The notes beneath the pieces are model-generated. The model saw only the letters and a program-made list of their open reading frames with translations. It had not been told where the DNA came from and did no database searches. Below, in pieces: positions 1 through 7,507 of a DNA stretch of 40,295 bases (its first letter is position 1; the number at the start of each line of letters is the position of its first letter). Origin of the DNA: a virus; the IMG/VR virus record IMGVR_UViG_3300042465_005234, positions 1-40,295 of that record. The stretch is one strand, 5' to 3'. The position numbers and the translations under genes are program-made.

Positions 1-199
1 GCGACCGACACGCTGATGTCTAATGCTTTGCATGTGATAAGCATTGTGTAACATGCCTCAAGTCCTGCGAGTGTTTTGTGCTGTGAGCGATTGAATCGGT
101 CGACTGTTTCTTCCGTCAATGATGCATACATGATGCGAGCAATATCGTTGTGTTTGATGCGGTCGACTGTTTCCCAAGCGATTGGGAGCAATTCACTGA
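1..199. repeat. Terminal direct repeat, left copy
   Basis: Bases 1-199 match 40097-40295 at every position except T72 versus C40168. This marks the contig as a complete circular or terminally redundant genome of unit length 40,096 bp. The repeat lies inside a leftward gene that is only whole when the ends are joined. It may be a physical terminal repeat, a circularly permuted genome, or assembly overlap; the single mismatch suggests strain variation or a read error. Confidence 0.93.
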
Positions 200-281
200 C
201 ACGCTGGCAAGAAACGTTGGCGAGAAGGATTGCCCGTGCGTCATGCACGTGAGCAACCCGCTGTGCGTTGAGTGTGTTCAT
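1..281 (-). CDS. Hypothetical accessory protein, 94 aa (crosses the genome join)
   Basis: The start is ATG at 281-279. The frame stays open to base 1 and continues in the right-hand copy to a TAA at 40093-40095, giving 94 residues (N-terminus MNTLNAQRVAHVHDARAILL). No family was recognised. The protein looks mainly helical and polar, with no signal peptide or membrane segment. It is the first gene of a two-gene leftward operon; the second is the 59-aa gene at 39898-40077 and the operon ends at the terminator near 39852. The promoter at 291-319 ends only 9 bases before the ATG, so the mRNA leader would be about 2-3 bases. The repeated GTCGACYG pieces inside the gene are part of the terminal repeat. 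Confidence 0.7.
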   Translation of the reverse strand, partial: MNTLNAQRVAHVHDARAILLANVSCQRVSELLPIAWETVDRIKHNDIARIMYASLTEETVDRFNRSQHKTLAGLEACYTMLITCKALDISVSV

Positions 282-290
282 AATGAATAC

Positions 291-319
291 AATAAAGCAC
301 CCATGTTGATATCGTGCAA
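291..319 (-). promoter_or_regulatory. Accessory-operon promoter (GATAT family)
   Basis: On the minus strand: -35 TTGCAC (319-314), a 17-base spacer starting GATAT and ending TGC, and -10 TTTATT (296-291). The ATG of the 94-aa gene is 9 bases past the -10 box, so the transcript would be nearly leaderless. Confidence 0.8.
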
Positions 320-364
320 CAATATAGGAATATATTATTCAAAATACAGTGACCCGCCTTGTAC

Positions 365-460
365 GGGTTCACAATGACGAAAGCGCGGAGTGTGTATCAG
401 AATGAATAATGACGGGGGCAAGGTATGTTCCGCCCGTCTATGCGCCTTGTGTGCGTCAGT
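365..460. repeat. Recurring intergenic element, copy 1, with 19-bp inverted repeat arm
   Basis: This non-coding stretch lies behind the leftward promoter at 291-319. It holds a copy of the recurring core TATGCGCCTTGTGTGCGTC (439-457), seen at four other intergenic sites. It also holds GTTCACAATGACGAAAGCG (367-385) and GTATCAGAATGAA (394-406), which reappear in inverted orientation at 39809-39827 and 39769-39781. No convincing gene is present between 320 and 553. Confidence 0.65.
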
Positions 461-504
461 TTTTGGCAAGGACGAGCATGAGATTGCTGATGCAACGCTG
501 AATG

Positions 505-585
505 GGAGGATGTTACACAGCGTCACATGTGACAGAGCGTCACACTTGTACACAAAAAAAGACCTGTGACAGAGCGTCACAGGTC
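505..585. repeat. Short array of the 17-bp GTCAC...GTGAC repeat
   Basis: Near-palindromic units start at about 505, 522 and 539 (17-base steps; the 522 unit is GTCACATGTGAC followed by AGAGC). The same motif then forms the stem of the terminator at 561-585. It is the same family as the arrays at 2050-2175 and 39300-39685. Confidence 0.7.
554..585 (-). terminator. Rho-independent terminator of the leftward 1555-609 operon
   Basis: A perfect 10-bp stem, GACCTGTGAC with GTCACAGGTC (loop AGAGC), is followed on the minus strand by a run of seven U (A-run at 554-560). Both stem arms carry the GTGAC/GTCAC half-sites of the 17-bp repeat family, so the hairpin could also be a protein-binding site. 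Confidence 0.9.
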
Positions 586-608
586 ATATTGTTTGGTAAT
601 GTTTATTG

Positions 609-1082
609 TTATTCAGCGTAACGATTTGCGCGCTTCATCCAGTCGCATCCTTCGGCATCAGCAACGAGTGACTGCAGTCCTTGTGCCAATGTACGTGCAA
701 CATTCAACATTACGATTTTCGCGTCCTTGGTCAAATCGTGCGATTCCTGAATCATGATGAGCATATTCATGATGTAAACACGACCGATAATCTCATCAGC
801 ATAGTCGAGAGGAGCAACGAGCGACAATGCGGTGATTCTTGCATCAACGCGAATTTCTACCATTTGCTCAACGTCATGAATGTAGTCGAGAAGCGTTTGG
901 TCGTCCGTGCATTTCGTAATGATGTCAGACGCAGTCGTCTCCTGCATCATGGCATTACATACGAGGTTCATATTCCCACGCTCGCACGCTTTGACAAGCG
1001 TGTCCGCGGAAACGTACGTGCTATTGGGATTCAACGCAGTGAAAATGAAGGCGAGAGGTCGGAGGGTTGAGAGGGTAAACAT
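609..1082 (-). CDS. Hypothetical accessory protein, 157 aa
   Basis: No family was recognised. The sequence is predicted mostly alpha-helical, with a hydrophobic patch (YIMNMLIMI) but no clear membrane segment or catalytic motif. The chosen start is ATG at 1082, preceded by AAAGGA nine bases upstream. A TTG at 1112 in the same frame would overlap the upstream stop and has no better ribosome site. It is the second gene of a two-gene leftward operon with the 148-aa gene at 1109-1555 and is followed directly by the terminator at 554-585. Both proteins have a similar size and helical character, but I could not align them convincingly. Confidence 0.7.
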   Translation of the reverse strand: MFTLSTLRPLAFIFTALNPNSTYVSADTLVKACERGNMNLVCNAMMQETTASDIITKCTDDQTLLDYIHDVEQMVEIRVDARITALSLVAPLDYADEIIGRVYIMNMLIMIQESHDLTKDAKIVMLNVARTLAQGLQSLVADAEGCDWMKRANRYAE

Positions 1083-1108
1083 TTGTTTGTATTCCTTTGT
1101 GTGTGTGT

Positions 1109-1555
1109 TCAAACAATCAGTTGGAACGAGAGGTTGGTAAACATGTCTTTTGCTGTTTCGCGCACAGCAGAACGTGACTTCAGCGTGCTGTAAAGTCGAG
1201 CAATGCGGAGGAATTGGTAAATCATGTATTCGACAAGGTCCATGTCTTCATCGTTGCACGCTTCTGCGTCATGAAGGAATTCTTCCATATTGTCGAGAAC
1301 GCGTGAGAAACGTGATTCCAAGTCGAAAAGCAATTCCTCGTCTGACCAAGCAAATGCGTTCCGCACCCAATCGTTTGTCAATTCATTGTTGATGAGGATG
1401 CATCGCTTTGATGTAATGATGTTTTGCTCGTTGCATTGACGTACGATTGTTACCAAGTCGAAAATCGGGCGGGTAACAATGAACGGGGTTGGAAGGGTTG
1501 TGTTTGCTCGCACGATTTGTACAAGTGTCTTGACTGACTGCGTCGATGTATTCAT
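1109..1555 (-). CDS. Hypothetical accessory protein, 148 aa
   Basis: The product begins MNTSTQSVKTLVQIV and looks helical and acidic in its second half (a run of E and D around residues 80-105). No family was recognised. The ATG at 1555-1553 is preferred because it lies 9 bases past the -10 box of the promoter at 1565-1593; the in-frame GTG at 1564 touches the -10 box and could not be transcribed from this promoter. The N-terminus resembles that of the 94-aa gene at 281 (both begin Met-Asn-Thr) and both have the same TTTATT-N9-ATG layout, so the two operons share a duplicated front end. Confidence 0.7.
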   Translation of the reverse strand: MNTSTQSVKTLVQIVRANTTLPTPFIVTRPIFDLVTIVRQCNEQNIITSKRCILINNELTNDWVRNAFAWSDEELLFDLESRFSRVLDNMEEFLHDAEACNDEDMDLVEYMIYQFLRIARLYSTLKSRSAVRETAKDMFTNLSFQLIV

Positions 1556-1564
1556 AATGAACAC

Positions 1565-1593
1565 AATAAAGCACGTGTGTTTATATTGTGCAA
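1565..1593 (-). promoter_or_regulatory. Accessory-operon promoter (GATAT family)
   Basis: On the minus strand: -35 TTGCAC (1593-1588), a 17-base spacer starting AATAT and ending TGC, and -10 TTTATT (1570-1565). ATG follows 9 bases later, so the leader would be very short. Confidence 0.8.
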
Positions 1594-2049
1594 CGATATC
1601 AACAAAAAGAAATCAAAATGTTTCGAACACGTCAAAACAAACACATTGAGCGTTGGCATTGACGTGCATTGAATGAATGCACGGAAAGGACACGCTCATT
1701 CATATACACAATCAACAAATCGTTGATGAATACGCGAAACACCAACGAACACGCGACTTTGATTCAAAAGCAACGAAATAAGGAAGTACAACGACGGAAC
1801 ACCGCATTACTGACACATTACCCAAGAATGCATATAACTCCGCGCTATGCGCCTTGTGTGAACGCACAGCGGTATTCAGGATAAGCACACACACACGATG
1901 AATCCGGACGGATCAATATCGTTGCACAGCATAATCATACAATGTACGTATTATTATAGTGAGTATGTTTATCAACAAGGTGGGAATAACAATGTGTGTA
2001 TGTGTATGCAAATGTCAGTCATTCCCATCAAAAAAAGATGTGTTTGAGC
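1594..2049. other. Non-coding stretch with intergenic element copy 2
   Basis: I see no supported gene here. It contains a partial copy of the recurring intergenic core (TATGCGCCTTGTGTG, 1846-1860), preceded by a GGAAGTACAA sequence also found next to the copy near 39206. A lone rightward TTGCAC (1922-1927) has no convincing -10 box at normal spacing. Short open frames in this stretch have no ribosome sites and run through repeats. Confidence 0.55.
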
Positions 2050-2175
2050 GTCACATGTTGCACAGCGTCACGTGTGACATAACGTCACGTGTTACGCAAC
2101 GTCACGCCTGTGATTATGTGTCACGTGTGACACAACGTAACGTGTGACAATCTGTCACGTGTGATGCTCCGTCAC
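2050..2175. repeat. Tandem array of the 17-bp GTCACRTGTGACNNNNC repeat
   Basis: Units begin at 2050, 2067, 2084, 2101, 2120, 2137, 2154 and 2171. The spacing is 17 bases except one step of 19. Each unit is a near-palindrome GTCACGTGTGAC plus a five-base spacer ending in C or T. The array sits between the leftward accessory genes and the portal gene. Possible roles are an operator array, a replication or partition site, or a packaging site; the sequence alone does not decide. Confidence 0.85.
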
Positions 2176-2342
2176 ACCCACCCCCGGTCTCCTAGAAACG
2201 TGACAATACGTCACCCTCCCACTCTTCCACCCGTTTGAATTTTTTCGTATTTTGAAGGTTATGACTATCGCATAAAAAGGCTTTTCCGCTCTCAACTTAG
2301 GTTTTTTGTATAGTTGTGCGTATTTGAAGGCATAATGGATGC

Positions 2343-3662
2343 ATGGGTATCTTCGATAGCATCAAAGCAGTATTTGCAAATCCACAACAACCACTACCAT
2401 TACCACTTGCTCAATCACGTGACTTGTTTTGGTCTGGTATGGGCAATGGACAACTCATCTATCGCCTAAAACGTGGTTTGCCCGGTAGTCATAAGGATTG
2501 GGCTAGTGTCGCAGGTGACATTGGTCTTAATGGTGTTGTTGCGGTCAACATCGACTGGTACATCAGGAATTTTCCACAGAGTGTTCCGAAGGTTGTTCGC
2601 AAGGTTGATGACCACAACGAGGAAATACTCGACCACCCTGTCATTAAACTGATTAAGCAACCTATGCCCGGTGTAAGTGGCAACCTTGTATGGGGATGGG
2701 TTATTCAGGACTACAAAATTTTTGGCGATGCATTTTTACGTAAGATACGTAGTCGTAGTGGTAGTGTTGTTAGTTTGCAATGGCTACCTCAGAATATGGT
2801 ACGACCAGTTGGTGATGGTAAAGACCCATTAACTCATTTTACGTATATGACTGATGGTCGTTCATTTGATATTCCTGTTGAGGACATCATTCACATCCGT
2901 TATGGTTATGACCCTGACGAGATGCGTCGCGGTCGTTCACCGCTTCAAGCAATGCTTCGTGAGATAGCAACAGATAACACTGCATCCACGGCAAGTTACG
3001 GTTTGATGACTAATGGTGCGATGCCTAGTTTAGTTATTGGTCCTGATGCATCAGATGCCGCTTATTCCATGTCTCCTGATGACGCAAAGCAAGTCAAGAA
3101 GAAGATGCAAGAGGATTTTACGGGTGATGGGGCTGGTGGCATTGTTGTTCTTACTGCGCCTTACAAACTGGAACGCGTTAGCCTTACCCCGTCCGAGTTG
3201 TCCCTTGACACTGTCAGGCGTGTACCGGAAGAACGCATTTGTTCCGCTTTAGGTTTGAACCCAATGGTTCTAGGGCTTGGAGCCGGGTTGGATAGGTCTA
3301 CGTACTCAAATTACGAGCGCGCCCAGCAAGCGGGCTGGGAAGATGGCATGATTCCGCTACTTCACGCATTTGCGGAAGCATTAACATATCAACTACTACC
3401 AGATTTCCCTGATTTGTCAGACTCTGACAGTATTATCTTTGATTCCACACACGTACGTGCATTGGCTGACGATTTGAACGCTATTACCGCCCGTGCAAGG
3501 GATTTATACGTATCTGGCATTATTGACAAGGCAGAAGCAAAGAGAATCGCCGGTTTGACAGCAAAACCTGAAGATGAGGGTGAAATGTATAATCATCCAA
3601 CGCCTGCAAATGTAGCCGGTCAGTCAGAAACTGCACAGACACCCCGTGGAGAGGCGATATAA
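2343..3662 (+). CDS. Portal protein
   Basis: This 439-aa protein forms the dodecameric ring at one capsid vertex through which DNA enters and leaves. The length and pattern fit the HK97/lambda-type Phage_portal family: an N-terminal stem region with VVAVNIDWYIRNFPQSVP and DHPVIKLIKQP, a central WVIQDYKIFGDAFLRKIR block, then PVEDIIHIRYGYDPDEMRRGRSP and a C-terminal LGLNPMVLGLGAGLDRSTY region typical of the crown. The first of the head genes, it is followed 26 bases later by the prohead protease, the usual order. The start at ATG 2343 follows a weak GAAGG. The upstream region contains a possible -10 (TATAGT near 2310) but no clear -35. Confidence 0.9.
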   Translation: MGIFDSIKAVFANPQQPLPLPLAQSRDLFWSGMGNGQLIYRLKRGLPGSHKDWASVAGDIGLNGVVAVNIDWYIRNFPQSVPKVVRKVDDHNEEILDHPVIKLIKQPMPGVSGNLVWGWVIQDYKIFGDAFLRKIRSRSGSVVSLQWLPQNMVRPVGDGKDPLTHFTYMTDGRSFDIPVEDIIHIRYGYDPDEMRRGRSPLQAMLREIATDNTASTASYGLMTNGAMPSLVIGPDASDAAYSMSPDDAKQVKKKMQEDFTGDGAGGIVVLTAPYKLERVSLTPSELSLDTVRRVPEERICSALGLNPMVLGLGAGLDRSTYSNYERAQQAGWEDGMIPLLHAFAEALTYQLLPDFPDLSDSDSIIFDSTHVRALADDLNAITARARDLYVSGIIDKAEAKRIAGLTAKPEDEGEMYNHPTPANVAGQSETAQTPRGEAI

Positions 3663-3688
3663 ACACACAAGGTTCAAGGAAAAGTACA

Positions 3689-4672
3689 ATGGATTATCTA
3701 GTACACTTTGCAGATTCAATCAAAACAACTCCGTCTGGGCATGTGAGTGGGTATCTTGTTCGGTATGGTGACCCAACAAAGACTGACCTTGAAGGTGATT
3801 ACTTTACTAAAAGCACTGACTTTGGTTTCCCGGCAGGGCAAGATGTTACGGTTCCACTGAATCTTTACTATCATCATGGAATGGATGAGACAATTGGGAA
3901 GCGACCAATTGGTAAAGGTTATGTCAAAGGTGATGAAACCGGGTTGTGGTACACCGCTCAACTTGAAATGGCTGATGAATACGGACAAATGATTGCCAAA
4001 CTCGCCAGTGAAGGCAAAATGGGGTTTTCGTCTGGAGCCGCTGGTCATTTAGTCGAACGTGTCATGAAATCAAGTAATACGCATGAAGTTATTAGATGGC
4101 CTATCGCAGAAGCGTCAATGACACCTACGCCTGCTGAAAGCCGTAATATTGTGCAATCTTTGAAGTCATTGTATGAAAAATCAATGGATTACATGGAATC
4201 TGAATCTCCTGACATTCCTATCGTGGAAGGGGTCACCCCACAACTGTATGCAAAGCAAGTTTATGCGGACATTACACAAGAAGTAACAATGGAGGGGCTG
4301 GAGTCACTTTATGAAAAAATGTGTACTTGCCTGTGTGATTTACCTGACAGTGCTGATAAGACTGGGTATAGCGTAGCACTCATTGATGAGTTTGCTGGTC
4401 TTGCAAAAAGTTTTGTCACTACGATGAATAGTCAGGGCATACTAATGAAATCAACGACTCAAATAGAGTCGCTACGAACACTTGAGCGTAAACTGCGGGA
4501 TGCAGTTGGGCTTAGTCGAACGGAGGCAAAGCGGTTTGCTCCTTCAATCTGGGAAACTCTGCGGGATGCCGAGCCAGAAGTACCCACCGCACCGGAAACG
4601 CCCGTTATTGAGGTTAAAACCGAAGATAGACAGGCACTGATTACACGTTTGGAGGCATTGAGTACACTATGA
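3689..4672 (+). CDS. HK97-type prohead protease with long C-terminal extension
   Basis: A serine protease of the herpes/HK97 prohead family (S78/U35-like) that trims capsid proteins during maturation. The catalytic set is visible: His62/His63 in YYHHG, Ser114/Ser115 in GKMGFSSGAAGH, and Glu141 in EASMTPTPAES. Members are commonly about 200 aa. This protein continues for another 150 or so residues, largely helical and charged, which could act as an internal scaffold or a cleavable delta region. The last 4 bases overlap the capsid gene (ATGA), so translation is coupled. The start ATG at 3689 is preceded by AAGGAAAAG. Confidence 0.88.
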   Translation: MDYLVHFADSIKTTPSGHVSGYLVRYGDPTKTDLEGDYFTKSTDFGFPAGQDVTVPLNLYYHHGMDETIGKRPIGKGYVKGDETGLWYTAQLEMADEYGQMIAKLASEGKMGFSSGAAGHLVERVMKSSNTHEVIRWPIAEASMTPTPAESRNIVQSLKSLYEKSMDYMESESPDIPIVEGVTPQLYAKQVYADITQEVTMEGLESLYEKMCTCLCDLPDSADKTGYSVALIDEFAGLAKSFVTTMNSQGILMKSTTQIESLRTLERKLRDAVGLSRTEAKRFAPSIWETLRDAEPEVPTAPETPVIEVKTEDRQALITRLEALSTL

Positions 4673-5982
4673 GTTCTATTGAGCAACTTCAGTCCAAAAA
4701 GGACGCAGTTATTACTCACGCAAAGCAACTTGCGTACGGTGACGGTACTACGGAAGACATTAAGTCTTTGATGGAAGAAGCGCGTGTTATTGATGAGCGC
4801 ATCGAAACAATCAAAAGCCTTGGCGAGTTCCAGCCTGTTGTAACAAAAACAGTAGTTGAAGACGAACCTTGGAAGTCGGGTTTTAACATCATTGAGAATC
4901 CATTTAGTGGTGACCGCCATGAGAAAAACCTTAAGGCTTATGTCCTTGGTCGTTTTGCCCAGCACATTGCAGGTAACAAAAAAGCAACTGAATGGCTTAA
5001 GAGTCATGGTCACATTAAAGCGATGGGTGAGGGCACTACAACCGCTGGTGGTTTCCTTACTCCTGACCTTCTTAACGCGGACCTTATTTATCTGCGTGAA
5101 AAGTTCGGGGTTGCACGTCGTAATGCCTCTATTGTCCCAATGTATTCTGACGTTCAGTTGATTCCAAACACAACTGCAAACACAGTTGTCTACTATCCCG
5201 GTGAAAACACTGCAGGAACCCTGTCTGACATGGCGTTTTCGCAGATTTCTCTTACCGCAAAGAAAATGGTTGTCCTTACGCAAGTATCTAAAGAACTTCG
5301 TGAAGATGCTGTTGTAGACATTGGTTCTAAACTTGCAATGGACATGGCTTGGTCTATTGCTAAAGAAGAAGACCGCATTGTGTTTGCTTCAGCCGCAACT
5401 GGAACTGACGCATCCGGTCTCGTTGGTATGAACCGCGCATTGACTGATATTGTCTCCGGTGTAGCCGCTAACTACGGCACAATTGCAGGTGTTGTTGTTG
5501 GAGCCGCTGGTACAAACTCTGCGTTGTCTTCATTCACGTTGCAGAACTTCCAGTCGCTTTGTGGTCGTATGCCGACTTATGCAATGAACCCTAAGTGGTA
5601 CATGCACAAGGACGTTTTCTTTAATGGTATTGCTGACAAGCTCATTGCTTTGTCCGGTAACGCCATTCTTGATATTCAGAACGCATACACACAGTCACCA
5701 ACGTTGTTTGGCTACCCAATCGAATGGGTACAAAACATGCCACGTGCAGCCGCTACTAACGCTTGTGTTGCTTACTTCGCAGACCTTAGTACTGGTGTAA
5801 AGTTTGGTGACCGACGTGGTGTTTCGATTGAAATGTCCGACCAGCGATATTTCCTCGAAGACGCGCTTGCGTTTAAGGCAACTGAACGTATTTCGTTCAG
5901 CGCTTTTGACGTTGGAAACGCTAACGCCGCCGCCGCATCCCGAGTACCGGGTTCTGTTTGTGCTGTCTTCTGTGCTACCTAA
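4669..5982 (+). CDS. Major capsid protein, HK97 fold
   Basis: A 437-aa shell protein. Residues 1-60 are charged and probably coiled coil (delta-like scaffold), followed by a linker. The HK97-fold body begins near residue 110 (MGEGTTTAGGFLTP, the usual entry to the folded core). Signature blocks follow: LREKFGVARRNASIVPM, an E-loop-like VVYYPGENTAGTLSDMAFSQISL, and a P-domain helix LREDAVVDIGSKLAMDMAWS. The gene overlaps the protease by 4 bases and is followed by a terminator at 6005-6036, which probably allows extra capsid mRNA relative to downstream genes. Confidence 0.93.
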   Translation: MSSIEQLQSKKDAVITHAKQLAYGDGTTEDIKSLMEEARVIDERIETIKSLGEFQPVVTKTVVEDEPWKSGFNIIENPFSGDRHEKNLKAYVLGRFAQHIAGNKKATEWLKSHGHIKAMGEGTTTAGGFLTPDLLNADLIYLREKFGVARRNASIVPMYSDVQLIPNTTANTVVYYPGENTAGTLSDMAFSQISLTAKKMVVLTQVSKELREDAVVDIGSKLAMDMAWSIAKEEDRIVFASAATGTDASGLVGMNRALTDIVSGVAANYGTIAGVVVGAAGTNSALSSFTLQNFQSLCGRMPTYAMNPKWYMHKDVFFNGIADKLIALSGNAILDIQNAYTQSPTLFGYPIEWVQNMPRAAATNACVAYFADLSTGVKFGDRRGVSIEMSDQRYFLEDALAFKATERISFSAFDVGNANAAAASRVPGSVCAVFCAT

Positions 5983-6004
5983 GTTTTAGGAGTCTTGTTA
6001 CTAG

Positions 6005-6036
6005 GACACCGTATCATTTGGTACGGTGTCTTTTTT
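6005..6036 (+). terminator. Terminator after the capsid gene
   Basis: A 9-bp stem, GACACCGTA with TACGGTGTC, loop TCATTTGG, is followed by seven T (6030-6036). Downstream neck genes are on the same strand, so it probably attenuates rather than stops transcription. Confidence 0.9.
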
Positions 6037-6049
6037 ATAAGGAGTCTAT

Positions 6050-6550
6050 ATGGCATTATCACGTGACCAAGCAATGAGTTTAATCACTCTATACAGTCAA
6101 GCATTGAGTTACCCAGAAGTCGGGTCAAGCGTTCTTTCAACAATCTTAGATAATCATGTTAGATTCACTACATGGACTGCGTCTACTGCTTATTCAGTAG
6201 GTGACACTGTTGTGCCAACTACGCCAAATGGACGCGTTTACAGATGTGTTATTGCCGGAACCTCCCTTACTACTCAACCTGACTTCCCTAACTATTTTTC
6301 AGCTCAATGGGTAGGTTGGACTATTACAGAAGGTACTACTATTCCATGTTTAACGTGGGTTGATGCGGGTCCAGCAAACGTAGAACGCTATGACGTTAAC
6401 GGTAGTGTTCGCGATGTGTTTTTACTAAAAGCAGGTTTGGTTGCAACTGAAATTGATTCAAAAGAAGGTCAATCTGATGTAAAACTAAGTCAACTTAAAA
6501 TGCATTGCCTTGATATGGCGAGACGATATAGACCAATGGAGATATTTTAA
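6050..6550 (+). CDS. Head-tail connector (adaptor) with an inserted sugar-binding-like domain
   Basis: Position and end sequences fit the connector that binds the portal: an N-terminal helix (DQAMSLITLYSQALSYPEVG) and a C-terminal helix ending in DMARRYRPMEIF. Between them, residues about 40-85 (TTWTASTAYSVGDTVVP, NGRVYRCVIAGTS, TQPDFP) form a WxAxxxYxxGDxV...YxCxxAGTS pattern. This resembles the small carbohydrate-binding domains (CBM5/12-like) often spliced into phage structural proteins. The stop overlaps the next ATG (TAATG). I infer connector function from gene order; the domain insert is seen directly. Confidence 0.65.
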   Translation: MALSRDQAMSLITLYSQALSYPEVGSSVLSTILDNHVRFTTWTASTAYSVGDTVVPTTPNGRVYRCVIAGTSLTTQPDFPNYFSAQWVGWTITEGTTIPCLTWVDAGPANVERYDVNGSVRDVFLLKAGLVATEIDSKEGQSDVKLSQLKMHCLDMARRYRPMEIF

Positions 6551-6912
6551 TGAACGTCAAGTTACGTGAAATATTGTCTTCTCGCATGAACGCTAATCTC
6601 ATGGACACAACTGTGCAAGTTAAGCGATTGACTCAAACACAAGACGGTCAAGGGGGACAGACACAAGATTGGCGAGTCATTATGACTATTCCTGCACGTC
6701 TTGTAAACAAACAGAATAATGAAGTTGTAATGGGCGATGCGATAAAAGTATCGTGTTCGTGGATACTTGTTGCGCCTGTTACTGCTAACATTTTAGCAAA
6801 AGATAGGATTGCAGTTGACGGGGATTCTCGACATTATTTTGATGTAATTGCGACGGATGCTGGACAAACTAACTTGCTTGTTCAACATATTGGATTGCAG
6901 GAGAATTTCTAA
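6550..6912 (+). CDS. Head closure / head-tail joining protein
   Basis: A 120-aa protein of the SPP1 gp16 / lambda FII-like stopper type, judged by size, beta-rich pattern and position directly after the adaptor. Typical features are the early VQVKRLTQTQDGQGGQTQDW stretch, a central IPARLVNKQNNEVVMGDAIKVSCSWILV, and a C-terminal GDSRHYFDVIATDAGQTN, as in phage head-tail joining proteins. It would close the portal channel after packaging and dock the tail. The gene is translationally coupled to its neighbours by 1-base overlaps. Confidence 0.72.
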   Translation: MNVKLREILSSRMNANLMDTTVQVKRLTQTQDGQGGQTQDWRVIMTIPARLVNKQNNEVVMGDAIKVSCSWILVAPVTANILAKDRIAVDGDSRHYFDVIATDAGQTNLLVQHIGLQENF

Positions 6913-7244
6913 TGAGTAACGATGCTAGCCCTCTTGTTAATGGGCAACATATTATCGCTGGTTTTGTAGGTGCAATAATTATGGTACTCAAACAAGAACG
7001 AAAACGTAACATTTGGACTAATGTAGCATCGGTCATTGCAGGTACAGCAAGTGCTACGTATCTAACGCCAATTGTAGGAACTATTCTTAAACAGAATGAC
7101 CCCAACTATCTTCTTGGCTTTGCGTTTCTTTTAGGAGTACTAGGTTTACGGTCTATAGAAGTATTTGCTGATTACGTCGGACTTGATGGTAAACCGGGGT
7201 TGGATAAACCAATAAATATTAACGAGAATGGTTACGACAAATGA
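6912..7244 (+). CDS. Small membrane protein, possible holin
   Basis: A 110-aa protein with three hydrophobic segments: about residues 12-27 (HIIAGFVGAIIMVL), 37-60 (NVASVIAGTASATYLTPIVG) and 66-86 (LLGFAFLLGVLGLRSIEV). A polar C-terminal tail follows. This topology and the YLTP motif resemble small holin-like proteins seen in other tailed phages. The holin would form inner-membrane lesions releasing the endolysin encoded at 21116. The placement among neck genes, 14 kb from the endolysin, is odd, so a different membrane role is possible. The gene starts at the stop of the preceding gene and overlaps the next by 4 bases. Confidence 0.5.
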   Translation: MSNDASPLVNGQHIIAGFVGAIIMVLKQERKRNIWTNVASVIAGTASATYLTPIVGTILKQNDPNYLLGFAFLLGVLGLRSIEVFADYVGLDGKPGLDKPININENGYDK

Positions 7245-7507
7245 GTCATACAGCGATAGTTACGCTTACCGAAAAAACCGTTAACGCTGATGGCACTATT
7301 CAGGTCACTTGGGATGACGGCAGTGGGTACCTTTATGGAGATGAAGCGTCCTTAGTAATAGATTGTGAATCAAGAGAACTTGATTACCCTAACGACCTTA
7401 AAAGTATGTTGATTTGTATGTTAGTGGAAATAGGCGCAACTACGGTAGGTAAAACTCTTTTCCTAGATATAAACGACCCAGATGGGAATATTGTGAAGGT
7501 CATCTAA
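7241..7507 (+). CDS. Hypothetical protein, 88 aa
   Basis: Not recognised. A soluble acidic protein with a beta-strand-like N-terminus (AIVTLTEKTVNADGTIQVTWDD) and a hydrophobic stretch (LKSMLICMLVEIGATTVG) too short and polar for a confident membrane span. It is coupled to both neighbours by ATGA and 1-base overlaps and opens the block of beta-rich virion genes. It may be an accessory structural protein. Confidence 0.65.
   Translation: MSHTAIVTLTEKTVNADGTIQVTWDDGSGYLYGDEASLVIDCESRELDYPNDLKSMLICMLVEIGATTVGKTLFLDINDPDGNIVKVI

Noticed and set aside
681-1140. Plus-strand frames of 77-129 codons
   Set aside because: They are antisense to the leftward 157-aa gene, which has a promoter, ribosome site and terminator; the plus frames have none.
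1922-1958. A rightward promoter from TTGCAC at 1922
   Set aside because: At 17 bases the -10 would be TACGTA, the GATAT motif is absent after the -35, and no good gene follows.
1669-2147. Rightward frames of 62-71 codons
   Set aside because: They have no ribosome site and run through the intergenic element and the 17-bp repeats.
2050-2175. A CRISPR array
   Set aside because: Spacers are only 5 bases, the repeat is a 12-base palindrome and no cas genes are present.
2050-2175. Host CRP-type sites (TGTGA-N6-TCACA)
   Set aside because: The half-sites are separated by 7 bases or 0-2 bases, not 6, and they occur in long phased arrays rather than at promoters.
4459-5283. A 274-codon open frame on the minus strand opposite the protease and capsid genes
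   Set aside because: It lies wholly antisense to two confidently assigned genes, has Ser/Cys/Arg-rich composition typical of a shadow frame, and no ribosome site or promoter.
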